From NCBI RefSeq assembly GCF_001548035.1, contig NZ_AP014723.1, positions 496,001-560,000 on the forward strand: a stretch of 64,000 nt of DNA, read 5' to 3'. The position numbers and the translations under genes are program-made. Positions 53,575 to 64,000 of the stretch are shown piece by piece. This stretch comes from Sulfurospirillum sp. UCH001 (GTDB taxonomy: Bacteria; Campylobacterota; Campylobacteria; Campylobacterales; Sulfurospirillaceae). Under the pieces are notes generated by a model. It worked only from the letters and a program-made list of their open reading frames with translations. It made no database searches and was not told where the DNA came from. Numbering within the stretch: the first letter of the stretch is position 1; every line of letters starts with the position of its first letter.

Positions 53575-54684
53575 TCAAGACATTTTTTCACTTTTTAAAA
53601 AAATATTTTCACCAACATGTAAAAGTAACTTCAAAGCATGGTATGCACTTTGGGTTTGAATGTATTCGCGATCCCCCTCTAATAGGAGTCTTTCGATCAT
53701 AATATGTCCCTCTTTATTACGAGCACCCACATAAACTGTTCCGACTGGTTTTTCAATGCTTCCACCATCTGGACCTGCAATACCACTGGTTGCAATGGCA
53801 TAATCTGATAAGCTGGCATTGAGTACACCTTCTAGCATTTCACGTACACATAGCTCACTTACGGCACCAAAACGCTCAATGGTATCAGGGCTTACACCAA
53901 GCCATGATTCTTTAATTTCATTTCCATAAGAGACAATGCCACCTTTAAAGATCGCAGAGATACCTGCACGTTTTGTTAACATAGATGCTATAAGACCTCC
54001 TGTGCAACTTTCTGCAATGCTCAGAGTTTTGCCTTCTTTTTGCAAGCAGTGTGAAATATGCTCAATAACATCAGGGTGATTGATGACTTTTGTAGGAAGT
54101 AAAGATTTAATGGCTTTAAAAAAGCTTTCCAAGTTACCATACTTGTTAGAAATAGCTTCAACCATAATCCATCCATCAACGATAGTGGTAGGAGTTATAC
54201 GTATTTCATAGTTTTGAGCAAGAGGTTCAACAAGAATTTTTAAAGAGTCTTCGTCAATATTGATAATAGAGAAAAGTTCAGAACTATTGCTATTTTCAAT
54301 GAGTATAAGAGGTAGCTTTTTATTTTCGCATGCTTTAATGACATTGATGTGCTTTCCATCGCGTGCTAACAAATAGCTATTTTCTTCAAAGCGTACAGCT
54401 TTGGAGGGAATGAGCATGCCAGCTTTTAATTCTAGCGATTCTTCTCCAAGAGTAGCGATAACTTTATTGACTAAATTGAAACTATCATGAGATGTAACGA
54501 TGACGATTTCATCAGCGTGTGCAATGGACTCTTCCAATACAAAAAAGAGATCTTTGTCATTTTTATCGATATAAACGGTTTGATCCGGTAAGTCAATATG
54601 CTTCGTAATGGTTGCATGGATGTAATTTAAAAATGGCAGATTGTATCGCAGTGCTTTACCGACTACGATCAAAGAGCTTTTCAT
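53575..54684 (-). CDS. cinA: CinA-family nicotinamide-nucleotide amidase with divergent N-terminal half
   Basis: 369 residues. The C-terminal third (about 215-365) is a standard CinA amidase (PncC): IAESCTGGLIASMLTKRAGISAIFKGGIVSYGN and TSGIAGPDGGSIEKPVGTVYVG, which recycles nicotinamide mononucleotide to the nicotinate form. The N-terminal half should be a MoCF-like pyrophosphatase, but the diagnostic GGLGPT is replaced by TSHDS and the rest is hard to align, so that activity may be lost. It is transcribed divergently from ileS. Together with NadD, two pyridine-nucleotide genes lie in the window. Confidence 0.82.
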   Translation of the reverse strand: MKSSLIVVGKALRYNLPFLNYIHATITKHIDLPDQTVYIDKNDKDLFFVLEESIAHADEIVIVTSHDSFNLVNKVIATLGEESLELKAGMLIPSKAVRFEENSYLLARDGKHINVIKACENKKLPLILIENSNSSELFSIINIDEDSLKILVEPLAQNYEIRITPTTIVDGWIMVEAISNKYGNLESFFKAIKSLLPTKVINHPDVIEHISHCLQKEGKTLSIAESCTGGLIASMLTKRAGISAIFKGGIVSYGNEIKESWLGVSPDTIERFGAVSELCVREMLEGVLNASLSDYAIATSGIAGPDGGSIEKPVGTVYVGARNKEGHIMIERLLLEGDREYIQTQSAYHALKLLLHVGENIFLKSEKMS

Positions 54685-54831
54685 AGGAATACCTTTTTTA
54701 GTTTGTATTATAGCATCTTGCGAATGCGTAAGTGCTTCTTAAATAGATTTTAGATAAACTTGCCTCATTTTAAGAGACGCTTACATGTAAAATTTTTTCA
54801 CTGCTGCGTAGCTTCCAAGGAGAGATTATTA

Positions 54832-57588
54832 ATGGACTATAAAGAGACCTTGCTTCTTCCTCAAACTGATTTTCCAATGAGAGGCAATCTACCCCAAAAT
54901 GAGCCTGCTCGATATGCAAAGTGGTTTTCCAAAGAGGAAAGTGCTTATGCTAGAATGATTCAAAACAGAGAAAATGCCCCCACAACATTTATTCTTCATG
55001 ATGGCCCTCCGTATGCAAATGGGCACATTCACATCGGTCACGCACTCAATAAAATTCTTAAAGACGTGATTATTAAAACACATTATTTCTTTGGCGAAAA
55101 AGTGCGCTATGTTCCAGGCTGGGATTGTCATGGTTTGCCAATTGAGCAGCAAGTGGAAAAAAATCTTGGAAAAGAAAAAAAAGATGCACTCCCTAAGAGT
55201 AAAATTAGAGAATTGTGCCGCGAACACGCACGAAAGTTCATTGATATTCAAAGAGAAGAGTTTAAGTCATTAGGTGTTATTGGCGATTGGGATAACCCTT
55301 ATATGACGATGAAGTTTAAATTTGAAGCAGATATTTATCGCGCATTATGTGGTGTAGCAAATCGAGGATTACTCATTGAGCGAAGCAAGCCTGTGTATTG
55401 GTCGTGGGCTGCAAGAAGTGCTTTAGCAGAAGCTGAAGTGGAGTACGAAGACAAAGAAGACTACTCTATTTTTGTTGCGTTTAAACTAAGTAGCGAAGCA
55501 AAAGCAAAACTGGATATCAGCAGTGATGCATCTGTTATTATTTGGACAACAACACCTTGGACATTACCTGCAAACGTAGGTATTGCCTTTAGCCCCGATG
55601 AGGATTATGTACTTACCAGTGATGGTTATATCGTAGCAGAGCCTTTACATGCAAAACTTGTTGAACAAGGCGTTATTGCAGGTGAGATTGTCAAAACATT
55701 TAAAGCGAATATTCTTGAAAATAGCTTTGCAATTAACCCACTAAATGGCAGAAATTCACAATGTGTTTTAGGTGAACATGTTACGATGGACGGTGGTAGT
55801 GGATGTGTTCATACCGCACCAGGACATGGTGATGAGGACTATAAAGTAGGACTTCGTTACGGTTTAGAAGTGGTTATGCCAGTAGATGAGAGAGGCTGTT
55901 ACGATGAAACAGTAGTTCGCTTAGGACTACTTCCTGATGCGGCTTCGTTTGTTGGAGAACATATTTTCAAAAGCAATGAACGTATTTTAGAACTTCTTGG
56001 AAGCGCATTACTTAAATGTTCAAAGTTTACCCACTCGTATCCGTTTTGTTGGAGAACCCATCAGCCAGTTATTTATCGTGCGACAAAACAGTGGTTTGTT
56101 GCAATGGATGAAGCAGTTTCTGGACGTGAGAGTCTACGTAAAATGGCGATGGACGAAATCTCAAAAGTACGTTTCTATCCAAAATCGGGCATCAATCGCT
56201 TAGGTTCGATGATTGAAAATAGACCTGACTGGTGTATCTCAAGACAACGTGACTGGGGTGTGCCAATTGCTTTCTTTAGAGACAAAAAAACAGGTAAGCC
56301 TATTTTTGATACTAAAATTGTAGAGCATATCGCAGCTATTTTTCAAGAAAAAGGTGCTGATGCTTGGTGGGATCTAGAAATCAAAGACCTCCTTGTTGCC
56401 AACAGTGGCTACAATCCAGAAGACCTTGAAAAGGTAATGGACATCCTTGATGTGTGGTTTGACAGTGGTAGCACATGGAAAGCCGTTCTTCAATCAAGTG
56501 ACTATGATGCGGGTACTTATCCTGCAACGATGTATTTAGAGGGAAGCGACCAACACCGTGGTTGGTTCCAAAGCTCTCTTTTAGTCAGTACCGCAAATAA
56601 TGGCATCGCTCCGTACAGTAAAATCTTAACACATGGTTTTACGGTCGATGAGAAGGGCGAGAAGATGAGTAAATCTAAGGGCAATGTGGTTGCACCAAGC
56701 GATGTTGCAAAACAGTACGGTGTTGAAATCTTACGTCTTTGGGTTGGAACAAGCGAATACACAACCGATCTTAAAATCAGTGACAATATCTTAAAACAAA
56801 TCAGTGAACAATACCGAAAAATCCGCAATACCTTTAGATTTTTATTGGCGAATGTCAATGATTTAGAATCGATCATGCCTGTTTCAGAAATGGGTACACT
56901 CGATCAGTGGATTTTAGCACATGCAAAAGCGGTTTTTGATGAGGTAGAAGGCTATTTTAAAGAGTACGAATTCTCCAAAGGGTTTGCACTTCTTAACCAT
57001 TTTATCGCAGTAGAGCTTAGCGGTATTTACTTGGATATCTCTAAAGATAGACTGTATTGTAATGCTAAAAATGACTCTATTCGCCTTTCAGCACAAAGTG
57101 CGATGGCACTCATTGCTGAGAAATTGATGGCGTTAATGGCTCCAACACTCACTTATACGATTGATGAGATGTTAGAGTATGCTCCTGCTATTTTGAAAAA
57201 AGAGAGTGTATTTGATCTTGTTTACACATCACTTCCAAATATAGCAACATCATTTGATGAAGCGTATATGGTAGAAGCGCGTGAGAAATTCTTTGAAATT
57301 GTGGATGCGCTTAAAAAAGAGAAAATCATCAAATCAACGCTTGAATTGGTACTTCAAACAAACTCACCAAAAGTTGCAGCCCTTGAAAAAGTAGATGCTG
57401 AAGATTGGTTTACGGTCAGTAAAGTGATTGAGCATGACGAGAGTGGTGAAATGGGTGTCTTTGAAGTAGGAGATGATCGCTTTAAAATTTTAAAAGCGTC
57501 AAAATGCAAATGTCCACGTTGTTGGAAATACCGTTCAAAAAGCGAAGAAGAACTTTGCCATAGATGTAATGAGGCACTCAATGGTTAA
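54832..57588 (+). CDS. ileS: Isoleucyl-tRNA synthetase
   Basis: 918-residue class Ia synthetase. HIGH-type motif [14 protein letters not shown] near residue 55, CP1 editing domain ([28 protein letters not shown]), KMSKS in KMSKSKGN, and a C-terminal zinc finger [21 protein letters not shown]. The ATG at 54832 follows GGAGAG; codons upstream of it are not part of the family. The stop overlaps a small membrane-protein gene by eight bases, then gatA follows. No T-box or other leader was found. Confidence 0.97.
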   Translation: MDYKETLLLPQTDFPMRGNLPQNEPARYAKWFSKEESAYARMIQNRENAPTTFILHDGPPYANGHIHIGHALNKILKDVIIKTHYFFGEKVRYVPGWDCHGLPIEQQVEKNLGKEKKDALPKSKIRELCREHARKFIDIQREEFKSLGVIGDWDNPYMTMKFKFEADIYRALCGVANRGLLIERSKPVYWSWAARSALAEAEVEYEDKEDYSIFVAFKLSSEAKAKLDISSDASVIIWTTTPWTLPANVGIAFSPDEDYVLTSDGYIVAEPLHAKLVEQGVIAGEIVKTFKANILENSFAINPLNGRNSQCVLGEHVTMDGGSGCVHTAPGHGDEDYKVGLRYGLEVVMPVDERGCYDETVVRLGLLPDAASFVGEHIFKSNERILELLGSALLKCSKFTHSYPFCWRTHQPVIYRATKQWFVAMDEAVSGRESLRKMAMDEISKVRFYPKSGINRLGSMIENRPDWCISRQRDWGVPIAFFRDKKTGKPIFDTKIVEHIAAIFQEKGADAWWDLEIKDLLVANSGYNPEDLEKVMDILDVWFDSGSTWKAVLQSSDYDAGTYPATMYLEGSDQHRGWFQSSLLVSTANNGIAPYSKILTHGFTVDEKGEKMSKSKGNVVAPSDVAKQYGVEILRLWVGTSEYTTDLKISDNILKQISEQYRKIRNTFRFLLANVNDLESIMPVSEMGTLDQWILAHAKAVFDEVEGYFKEYEFSKGFALLNHFIAVELSGIYLDISKDRLYCNAKNDSIRLSAQSAMALIAEKLMALMAPTLTYTIDEMLEYAPAILKKESVFDLVYTSLPNIATSFDEAYMVEAREKFFEIVDALKKEKIIKSTLELVLQTNSPKVAALEKVDAEDWFTVSKVIEHDESGEMGVFEVGDDRFKILKASKCKCPRCWKYRSKSEEELCHRCNEALNG

Positions 57589-57709
57589 TTTGAGTTCCCC
57601 TGTAGAGCTTAGTTTCATTTTTGAAACGATTGGCGCTATTTTTGCCGTTATCGGTGTATGTGTTTATTTGGTAAATCAAAGAACGAAAAAGTTAAAGGAT
57701 ATGAAGTGA
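57581..57709 (+). CDS. 42-residue membrane protein between ileS and gatA
   Basis: ATG at 57581 inside the ileS stop region opens a frame with one transmembrane helix (about residues 12-31, [20 protein letters not shown]) and a basic tail ([11 protein letters not shown]). Its TGA overlaps the gatA GTG as GTGA, a typical coupling junction. C. jejuni has, as I recall, a small membrane protein gene at the same place (Cj1060c), so it is probably conserved across the order. Function unknown. It would be missed by a length filter. Confidence 0.7.
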   Translation: MVNLSSPVELSFIFETIGAIFAVIGVCVYLVNQRTKKLKDMK

Positions 57710-59064
57710 TAACCTTAAAAGAGGCGTTAAAACTTCCTAAAGAAGAGATTGAGGCGTTTAGAAGTGACCTCAAAAAAGAAATAGAAGCTAAAAAAGCGTT
57801 AGGTGCTTATGTTGAGCAGTTAACAGGTAAAAGTATTAGCGAATATGGCGCTGGTATTCCTATTGCGATTAAAGATAATATTCAAGTCAATGGTTGGGAA
57901 ATTACCAGTGGATCAAACATTCTTCAAGGCTATGTTGCTCCATATAACGCGACGGTCATTGATAATATGCTTCGTCATGGGCTCTCTCCATTTGGTCGCA
58001 CCAATATGGATGAGTTTGCGATGGGAAGTTCTACTGAATCTTCATTTTATGGAAAAACACTTAACCCTCACAACCCAAACTGTGTTCCAGGTGGTAGTAG
58101 CGGCGGTAGTGCTGCTGCGGTTGCTGGCGGCATTGCCATTGCAGCACTTGGTAGCGATACGGGTGGAAGTATTCGTCAGCCCGCAGCATTTTGTGGATGT
58201 GTTGGATTTAAGCCAACGTATGGAAAAGTCAGTCGTTATGGTTTAGGTGCGTATTCTAGTTCACTGGATCAGATTGGACCAATTACTCAAAATGTAGAAG
58301 ATGCGGCTATTTTATATGACATTATCGCAGGGCATGAACCCAAAGATTCTACAAGCGCAAATATAGCACATGAGAGTGTTTCTGATAAACTCAATGCGAA
58401 CCGTAAAATGATGATCGCTGTGATTGAGAACTATTTGAATGAAGCAAGCCCAGAAGTTCGTGAGCGTATGATGGATGGTATTCGTGCACTTGAAAAAGCG
58501 GGTCATACTATTATTTATCGCAATTTCATTAACTCAAAATATGACATCGCAACGTACTATGTTATCGCAACAGCAGAAGCAAGTGCGAACTTGAGCCGTT
58601 ATGATGGCGTTCGTTATGGAAACCGTGGAAGCAATGAAAATCTGAAAGAGATGTTTATTCAAAGTAGAAGCCTTGGCTTTGGTGAAGAGGTAAAGCGTAG
58701 AATTCTTCTTGGGACATTCGTTTTAAGCAGTGGATATTATGATGCATACTATATTAAAGCACAACGTGCTCGTCATTTTATTAAAGCACAGTATGAGGCA
58801 ATTTTTAAAGAGGCTGATCTGATTTTTATGCCAGTCACACCAACATCAGCGTTTGAGTTTGGTTCAAAAGCAGATCCATTAGAGATGTATTTGAGTGATA
58901 TTTATACGATTTCACTTAACCTCGCAGGGCTTCCAGGTATTTCTGTTCCTCTTGGTATGGATAGCAAAGGGCTTCCTGTAGGAGGACAACTCATTGGTCA
59001 AGCGTACGGTGAGCAAGCACTTCTGGATGGAGCGCTAAGCTTAGAGAGAGAATTAGGGTTATAG
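57706..59064 (+). CDS. gatA: Glutamyl-tRNA(Gln)/aspartyl-tRNA(Asn) amidotransferase subunit A
   Basis: Amidase subunit of GatCAB, which converts mischarged Glu-tRNA-Gln (and often Asp-tRNA-Asn) to the amide form. The Ser-cisSer-Lys triad is visible: Lys56 in PIAIKDNI, and the serines in GGSSGGSAAAVAGG and DTGGSIRQPAAFCG. The GTG at 57706 (after AAAGGA) gives 452 residues, the family length; the frame also opens further upstream but only across the small membrane gene. gatB and gatC are elsewhere. Confidence 0.95.
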   Translation: MITLKEALKLPKEEIEAFRSDLKKEIEAKKALGAYVEQLTGKSISEYGAGIPIAIKDNIQVNGWEITSGSNILQGYVAPYNATVIDNMLRHGLSPFGRTNMDEFAMGSSTESSFYGKTLNPHNPNCVPGGSSGGSAAAVAGGIAIAALGSDTGGSIRQPAAFCGCVGFKPTYGKVSRYGLGAYSSSLDQIGPITQNVEDAAILYDIIAGHEPKDSTSANIAHESVSDKLNANRKMMIAVIENYLNEASPEVRERMMDGIRALEKAGHTIIYRNFINSKYDIATYYVIATAEASANLSRYDGVRYGNRGSNENLKEMFIQSRSLGFGEEVKRRILLGTFVLSSGYYDAYYIKAQRARHFIKAQYEAIFKEADLIFMPVTPTSAFEFGSKADPLEMYLSDIYTISLNLAGLPGISVPLGMDSKGLPVGGQLIGQAYGEQALLDGALSLERELGL

Positions 59065-60525
<1,461 letters not shown>

Positions 60526-60533
60526 TCAATGAT

Positions 60534-60556
60534 GGGGCGGTTTTATCGCCCCAATT
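60534..60556 (+). terminator. Hairpin between guaB and metX
   Basis: GGGGCG / CGCCCC stem with a GTTTTAT loop, followed by AATTTT. It may terminate part of the guaB transcription or act as an attenuating structure before metX; the downstream ribosome site starts only seven bases later. Confidence 0.55.
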
Positions 60557-60572
60557 TTAAATAAGGTCAATT

Positions 60573-61682
60573 GTGAAGATACAAACTTTTGTAGAACATT
60601 TTGACGAACCACTCTACTTAGAGAGTGGACGTATTTTAGAAACGTATGATCTCAAATACGAGATGTACGGTGAAATGAATGAAGACAAAAGTAATGTCAT
60701 CATTATATTTCACGCACTTACGGGAAGCCATCATGCAGCAGGTCGCTATGAAGGTGAAACCAAAGCAGGCTGGTGGGATCCACTCATTGGCGATGGAAAA
60801 ATTGTTGATACAACCAAGTATTGTGTGGTGTGTGTCAACATATTAGGAAGCTGCTTTGGCTCTACTGGACCTATGAGTATCAATCCTAAAACCAAAGAAC
60901 CTTTACGTCTTAAATTTCCTGTTCTTACCATTAGTGATATGGTTAGAGCTCAAATGAATCTGTTTACGAGGCTTGGTATAAAAGAGGCGTATGCGATTCT
61001 TGGAGGATCTCTTGGAGGAATGCAAGGACTTTGTATGTCCATTGAATATCCTCATTTTGCCAAACGTGTTATTTTACTTGCAACGACGTATGCTACGGGA
61101 CCTTGGGCAATTGCTTGGAATAAAATCGCGATGGAAGGCATTGTCAATGATCCGCGTTTTAAAAATGGCAATTATGATCCAGAGGATTTTAAAGAAGAGG
61201 GATTGCTGAGTTTTGCTATTGGTCGTATGGCTGGGCATATCAGCTTTCTAAGCCCACACTCAATGAACAAAAAATTTGGGCGCAATTACGTGGAAACCGA
61301 TGGTTTGTATGAACTTTTTGGACGTTTCCAAGTGGAGCGTTATATGGAATACAACGGTTATAGTTTTGCCAAACGTTTTGATCCACTCAGTTATCTTTAT
61401 ATTATCAAAGCGATGAATATTTTTGACGCAACTCGTAATTATGACTCACTTGATGATTCTCTCAAACATATTAAAGCAAAGCTCACGCTAATCTCATTCC
61501 AAGGGGATTGTCTTTTTATGCCAGAAGAGATGGGACTCATCAAGACTACAATGGAAAATATGGGAAGAGGCGAGAGAGTGGACTATGTGTGTATTGATAG
61601 CCACTATGGACATGATGCTTTTTTAGTTGAGTACGATAAATTTGATTTTTACATAAAAAAAGCATTGGAAGCGAAGGTATAA
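60573..61682 (+). CDS. metX: Homoserine O-acetyltransferase
   Basis: Alpha/beta-hydrolase of 369 residues making O-acetyl-homoserine for methionine synthesis. Nucleophile Ser146 in GGSLGGMQ, catalytic Asp in FQGDCLF (about residue 309) and His in SHYGHDAFL (about 344) are visible, together with the family start FHALTGSHHAAG. The GTG at 60573 follows AAGG by six bases. Some members of this family are succinyltransferases; the sequence does not decide. It is followed by xseB one base after its stop. Confidence 0.93.
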   Translation: MKIQTFVEHFDEPLYLESGRILETYDLKYEMYGEMNEDKSNVIIIFHALTGSHHAAGRYEGETKAGWWDPLIGDGKIVDTTKYCVVCVNILGSCFGSTGPMSINPKTKEPLRLKFPVLTISDMVRAQMNLFTRLGIKEAYAILGGSLGGMQGLCMSIEYPHFAKRVILLATTYATGPWAIAWNKIAMEGIVNDPRFKNGNYDPEDFKEEGLLSFAIGRMAGHISFLSPHSMNKKFGRNYVETDGLYELFGRFQVERYMEYNGYSFAKRFDPLSYLYIIKAMNIFDATRNYDSLDDSLKHIKAKLTLISFQGDCLFMPEEMGLIKTTMENMGRGERVDYVCIDSHYGHDAFLVEYDKFDFYIKKALEAKV

Positions 61683-61683
61683 C

Positions 61684-61887
61684 ATGCAAGAAGAGAAACA
61701 GAGTTTTGAAGCAAAGCTAGAGAGAGCCAAAGTGATTTTAGATACACTCTCCGACCCAGAGCTCTCTTTAGAAGAGGGGATGAAGAAGTATCAAGAAGGA
61801 ATTGCGATTTTAAAAGAAGCAACCAAAATGCTTGAAGAGGCAAAACTAACATATACTAAATTGCAAGAAAAGGAAGAATTGGCATGA
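61684..61887 (+). CDS. xseB: Exodeoxyribonuclease VII small subunit
   Basis: 67 residues, the full length for XseB: a helical hairpin with FEAKLERAKVILDTLSDPELSLEEGMKKYQEGIAILKEA, where the SLEEGMKKYQEG loop is diagnostic. Binds XseA, the large nuclease subunit for single-stranded DNA, which is not in the window. It overlaps the next ATG (ATGA) and starts one base after metX, so it is tightly coupled. Confidence 0.92.
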   Translation: MQEEKQSFEAKLERAKVILDTLSDPELSLEEGMKKYQEGIAILKEATKMLEEAKLTYTKLQEKEELA

Positions 61888-62675
61888 AAATAGCAGCACT
61901 GCAACTCAGTACCTTACCGATGAGCGAAGCAAAACTTGACTATTATTTTCGCATTTGCAAACAAAAAGAGGTTGAAGTCGTATTGCTGAGCGAGTATGCG
62001 CTCAATAGCTTTTTCAAAGAGCTGGAGAGTATGCCAATTTCAATGATAAAAGAGCAATCAAACCATAAAATCGAAGTACTTAAAAAGCTTTGTGCAGAGT
62101 ATGATTTACATGTCATTGCTCCTATTGTCAATGTGAAGGGCGAGTTTTGTTATAAATGCAATGCTCATTTTTCACCAAAATCCGTTCATTTTTTTGATCA
62201 ACAGTTTTTGATTAACTATAAACATTGGAATGAAGAGAAGTTCTTTGCCAACACGGTTTCTAAATACACACTTCCGCTCTTTTTATTAGGCGGTATTCGT
62301 TTTGGTATCGTCAGTGGTTATGAGCTTCATTTCGATACCGTGTGGATGGAAGTCATGAAGAAAAATGTAGATGTGGTTTTAACAGCCACTTCGTCCACAT
62401 TTGATTCGGCACGTCGTTGGGAAGAGCTTTTAAAAATGCGTGCTATGCTAAACAACGTTTACATCTTACGCGCCAATCGTGTGGGAAGCTATAAAGAAGA
62501 AGAGACATGGCAGTTTTATGGACAAAGTAGCCTTATCTCTCCATTTGGCGATGTGGAGTTGACATTGGGTGATAAAGAAGAAATGCTTGTTGCTACCATC
62601 GAAAAAGAGAGTCTTGTTGAAGCACGAAAACTTTGGGGATGGAAAAAACAAGTCAGTAAAAGGGAAGCGTTATGA
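61884..62675 (+). CDS. Carbon-nitrogen hydrolase-fold protein without catalytic cysteine
   Basis: 263 residues of the nitrilase superfamily. The catalytic Glu37 (LLSEYAL) and Lys113 (NYKHWNEEKF) are in place. The third residue, Cys in the motif CYDLRFP, is Gly145 here (FGIVSGYELHF); Tyr, Glu and Phe around it still align. A WEELLKMRAMLNNVYILRANRVG segment confirms the fold. Without the nucleophile the amidase reaction should be impossible, so it is probably a pseudoenzyme with a binding or regulatory role. It overlaps xseB and the ThiF-like gene by four bases each. Confidence 0.85.
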   Translation: MKIAALQLSTLPMSEAKLDYYFRICKQKEVEVVLLSEYALNSFFKELESMPISMIKEQSNHKIEVLKKLCAEYDLHVIAPIVNVKGEFCYKCNAHFSPKSVHFFDQQFLINYKHWNEEKFFANTVSKYTLPLFLLGGIRFGIVSGYELHFDTVWMEVMKKNVDVVLTATSSTFDSARRWEELLKMRAMLNNVYILRANRVGSYKEEETWQFYGQSSLISPFGDVELTLGDKEEMLVATIEKESLVEARKLWGWKKQVSKREAL

Positions 62676-63337
62676 TGCGCTATTTCCACAGGCAAGTCCA
62701 GCTGTGGGGAGAGGCAACACAAGAGAGTTTACAAACCAAAAAAATTGTTATCATCGGTTGTGGAGGTCTTGGAAGCTCTTTAGCGTATGCTTTAGGAAGC
62801 TCGGGTATTGGTGAAATTCACCTTGTTGATTTTGATGACGTGAGTGTTCATAACATTCACCGCCAAATCGCATTTAAAGTAGGCGATGAGGGTAAACTAA
62901 AGGCTAATGTAGTCAAAGAGAGCATCGAAAGCCGTTCCCCTTTTGTGAAAGTGCATGCGCATATAGGACGTTTGGAAGATTTTATAGCGAAAGAAATTAC
63001 GGTTGATCTCATTATTGATGCTACCGACAACTTACCTACACGTTCGCTTATTGATACGTATGCCAAAGAAGTTAATACACCTTGGCTTTATGGCTCAGTG
63101 GAAGCTTTTAATGGGCAGGTGTGTTTTTTTGAAAAGAGTAGTTTTAAAGCTTTTCAAATCAGCAATAAAACTCCAGCAGGCATTGCAGCACCTATCGTAA
63201 TGCACATAGCATCCCTGCAAGCGAATTTGGCGTTGCGTTATCTCGCGGGGCTCAGTGTGAAAAAAGATTTGTTGTACTATCTGTACATCAATGAAGAGGG
63301 TGAGCTTATTACCCAAAAATTTAGAATGCCCTATTAA
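62672..63337 (+). CDS. ThiF/MoeB-like E1 adenylyltransferase, short
   Basis: 221 residues with the E1-like core: RQVQLWGEATQESL, nucleotide loop IIGCGGLGSS, DFDDVSVHNIHRQIAF, the DATDN motif after DLIID and the late TPAGIAAPIVMHIASLQANLALRYLAG. These are the ATP-binding and sulfur-carrier-adenylating parts of MoeB and ThiF. The two CxxC pairs of the usual structural zinc site are missing and the protein is shorter than the normal 250. It may activate ThiS or MoaD, or another small carrier. Start ATG at 62672 overlaps the previous stop by four bases. Confidence 0.83.
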   Translation: MMRYFHRQVQLWGEATQESLQTKKIVIIGCGGLGSSLAYALGSSGIGEIHLVDFDDVSVHNIHRQIAFKVGDEGKLKANVVKESIESRSPFVKVHAHIGRLEDFIAKEITVDLIIDATDNLPTRSLIDTYAKEVNTPWLYGSVEAFNGQVCFFEKSSFKAFQISNKTPAGIAAPIVMHIASLQANLALRYLAGLSVKKDLLYYLYINEEGELITQKFRMPY

Positions 63338-63367
63338 AAAATTGTTTTACATCTAAAAGGAAAACCC

Positions 63368-64000
63368 TTGCATTTTGAACCCTATCCCTTTGAAAAATTA
63401 GCAGAGTTATTAAAAGATATTACGCCAAATAGTGACTATCTAGCAATTTCACTGACTATTGGCGAACCACAGTTCGATACGCCTGATTTTATTCAAGAGG
63501 CGTTTAAAAAAAACAGTGCCTTACTCAATAAGTATCCAAAATCTTCAGGTGAGGCGTATGTGAATGAAGCCCAACGTAATTTTGTCCAAAAGCGTTTTGG
63601 TGTTGCGTTAAAATCAAGTGAACTTCTGTGTACGTTTGGAACCAGAGAAGTGCTTTTTAACTTTCCACAGTACCTCTTACATGATAAACAAAATCCTGTG
63701 ATGGCATATACAAATCCTTTTTATCAAATATATGAAGGTGCAGCAATCGCAAGTCGTGCAAGGACTGTTCATCTTAACCTCACCAAAGAAAATTCTTTTA
63801 AACCAGACATTAATTTGCCAGCTTTAAAAGAGGCTGATCTTATTATTCTCAATTTCCCCAATAATCCAACCACATCGGTTTTGAGTCTTGAAGAACTTGG
63901 TGAGTGGGTGAAGTTTGCTCTTAAATACGACATTGTGCTTCTCAATGATGAATGTTACAGTGAGATTTATGTGGGTGAAAAGCCACCATCGTTACTAGAA
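63368..64000 (+). CDS. PLP aminotransferase, probably DapC-like (partial)
   Basis: The first 211 codons of a fold-type I aminotransferase; the rest lies beyond the window. Visible are the start HFEPYPFEKLAELLKDI, SLTIGEPQFDTPDFI, the NKYPKSSGEAY substrate-binding segment, NPFYQIYEGAA, the Asn of FPNNPTTS and the Asp-x-x-Tyr of NDECYSEIY that contact the cofactor. The pattern fits the class I/II group used for N-succinyl-diaminopimelate (DapC) in Campylobacterota, which would serve lysine and cell-wall synthesis. The TTG start follows AAAAGG. The catalytic Lys is outside the window. Confidence 0.8.
   Translation, partial: MHFEPYPFEKLAELLKDITPNSDYLAISLTIGEPQFDTPDFIQEAFKKNSALLNKYPKSSGEAYVNEAQRNFVQKRFGVALKSSELLCTFGTREVLFNFPQYLLHDKQNPVMAYTNPFYQIYEGAAIASRARTVHLNLTKENSFKPDINLPALKEADLIILNFPNNPTTSVLSLEELGEWVKFALKYDIVLLNDECYSEIYVGEKPPSLLE

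Noticed and set aside
54685-54831. T-box or other leader regulator upstream of ileS
   Set aside because: No specifier loop, antiterminator or terminator helix could be drawn; only a TTACATGTAA palindrome is present.
60526-60572. SAM riboswitch before metX
   Set aside because: The gap is under 50 bases and contains only a simple GC hairpin.

Overview
The window is 64 kb of low-GC core chromosome from a member of the Campylobacterota (former Epsilonproteobacteria), most like Sulfurospirillum. Several things support this: the tmRNA tag peptide resembles the Campylobacter type; an HP0268-type small nuclease sits before miaB; many genes start with TTG or GTG; and several gene orders match those I recall from Campylobacter jejuni (tatA-argS; gapA-pgk-tpiA-fabI beside nadD/rsfS; liv operon then ccsBA; ileS-small membrane protein-gatA-guaB). 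OprD-type porins, a Rieske/cytochrome b pair, Hcp, a TRAP binding protein and a Cache-domain kinase suit a respiratory, organic-acid and amino-acid using microaerobe or anaerobe. The species assignment is inference.

Layout. 1-5.1 kb: end of tatA, argS, a membrane-anchored nuclease, a PerR-like regulator divergent from a di-haem peroxidase, and an in-frame NadD-RsfS fusion. 5.2-10.1 kb: lower glycolysis/gluconeogenesis block (gapA, pgk, tpiA), fabI, an orphan DppB-like permease and a tiny lipoprotein. 10.1-13.7 kb: nusA, HP0268-like gene, miaB, a DUF374 acyltransferase. 13.8-16 kb: three coupled genes resembling PilM, PilN and PilO. 16-19 kb: tilS, rimO, panC on the minus strand. 19.1-22.8 kb: prfB and three envelope or unknown genes. 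22.7-26.5 kb: short asparaginase-like gene, dnaX, rho. 26.5-35.2 kb: uppS, hcp with an FNR-type box, a DUF2971 gene, an S4 protein, petA-petB without petC, hemJ, a DEAD-box helicase, ycaO. 35.3-38.7 kb: tmRNA, a lipoprotein, a divergent two-component pair. 38.9-49.1 kb: DctP, three tandem OprD-like porins, livKHMGF. 49.3-54.7 kb: ccsBA, a membrane protein, six tRNAs, cinA. 54.8-64 kb: ileS, a 42-residue membrane protein, gatA, guaB, metX, xseB, a nitrilase-fold protein lacking its catalytic cysteine, a ThiF/MoeB-like enzyme and the start of a PLP aminotransferase.

How the genes work together. Several groups share a theme. argS, ileS, gatA, prfB, tilS, miaB, rimO, ycaO, ssrA and the tRNAs serve translation. 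DctP, the porins and LivKHMGF form an outer-membrane-to-cytoplasm uptake route. PetAB, CcsBA, HemJ and the peroxidase serve periplasmic electron transfer and haem proteins.

I found no transposase, integrase, prophage, CRISPR array or restriction system. The window is mostly ordinary core genome. The observations most worth following are the NadD-RsfS fusion with an internal start site, the PilMNO-like trio, the cysteine-less nitrilase-fold protein next to a stripped-down E1-like enzyme, the cytochrome bc genes without cytochrome c1, and the porin array with a shared 5' segment.
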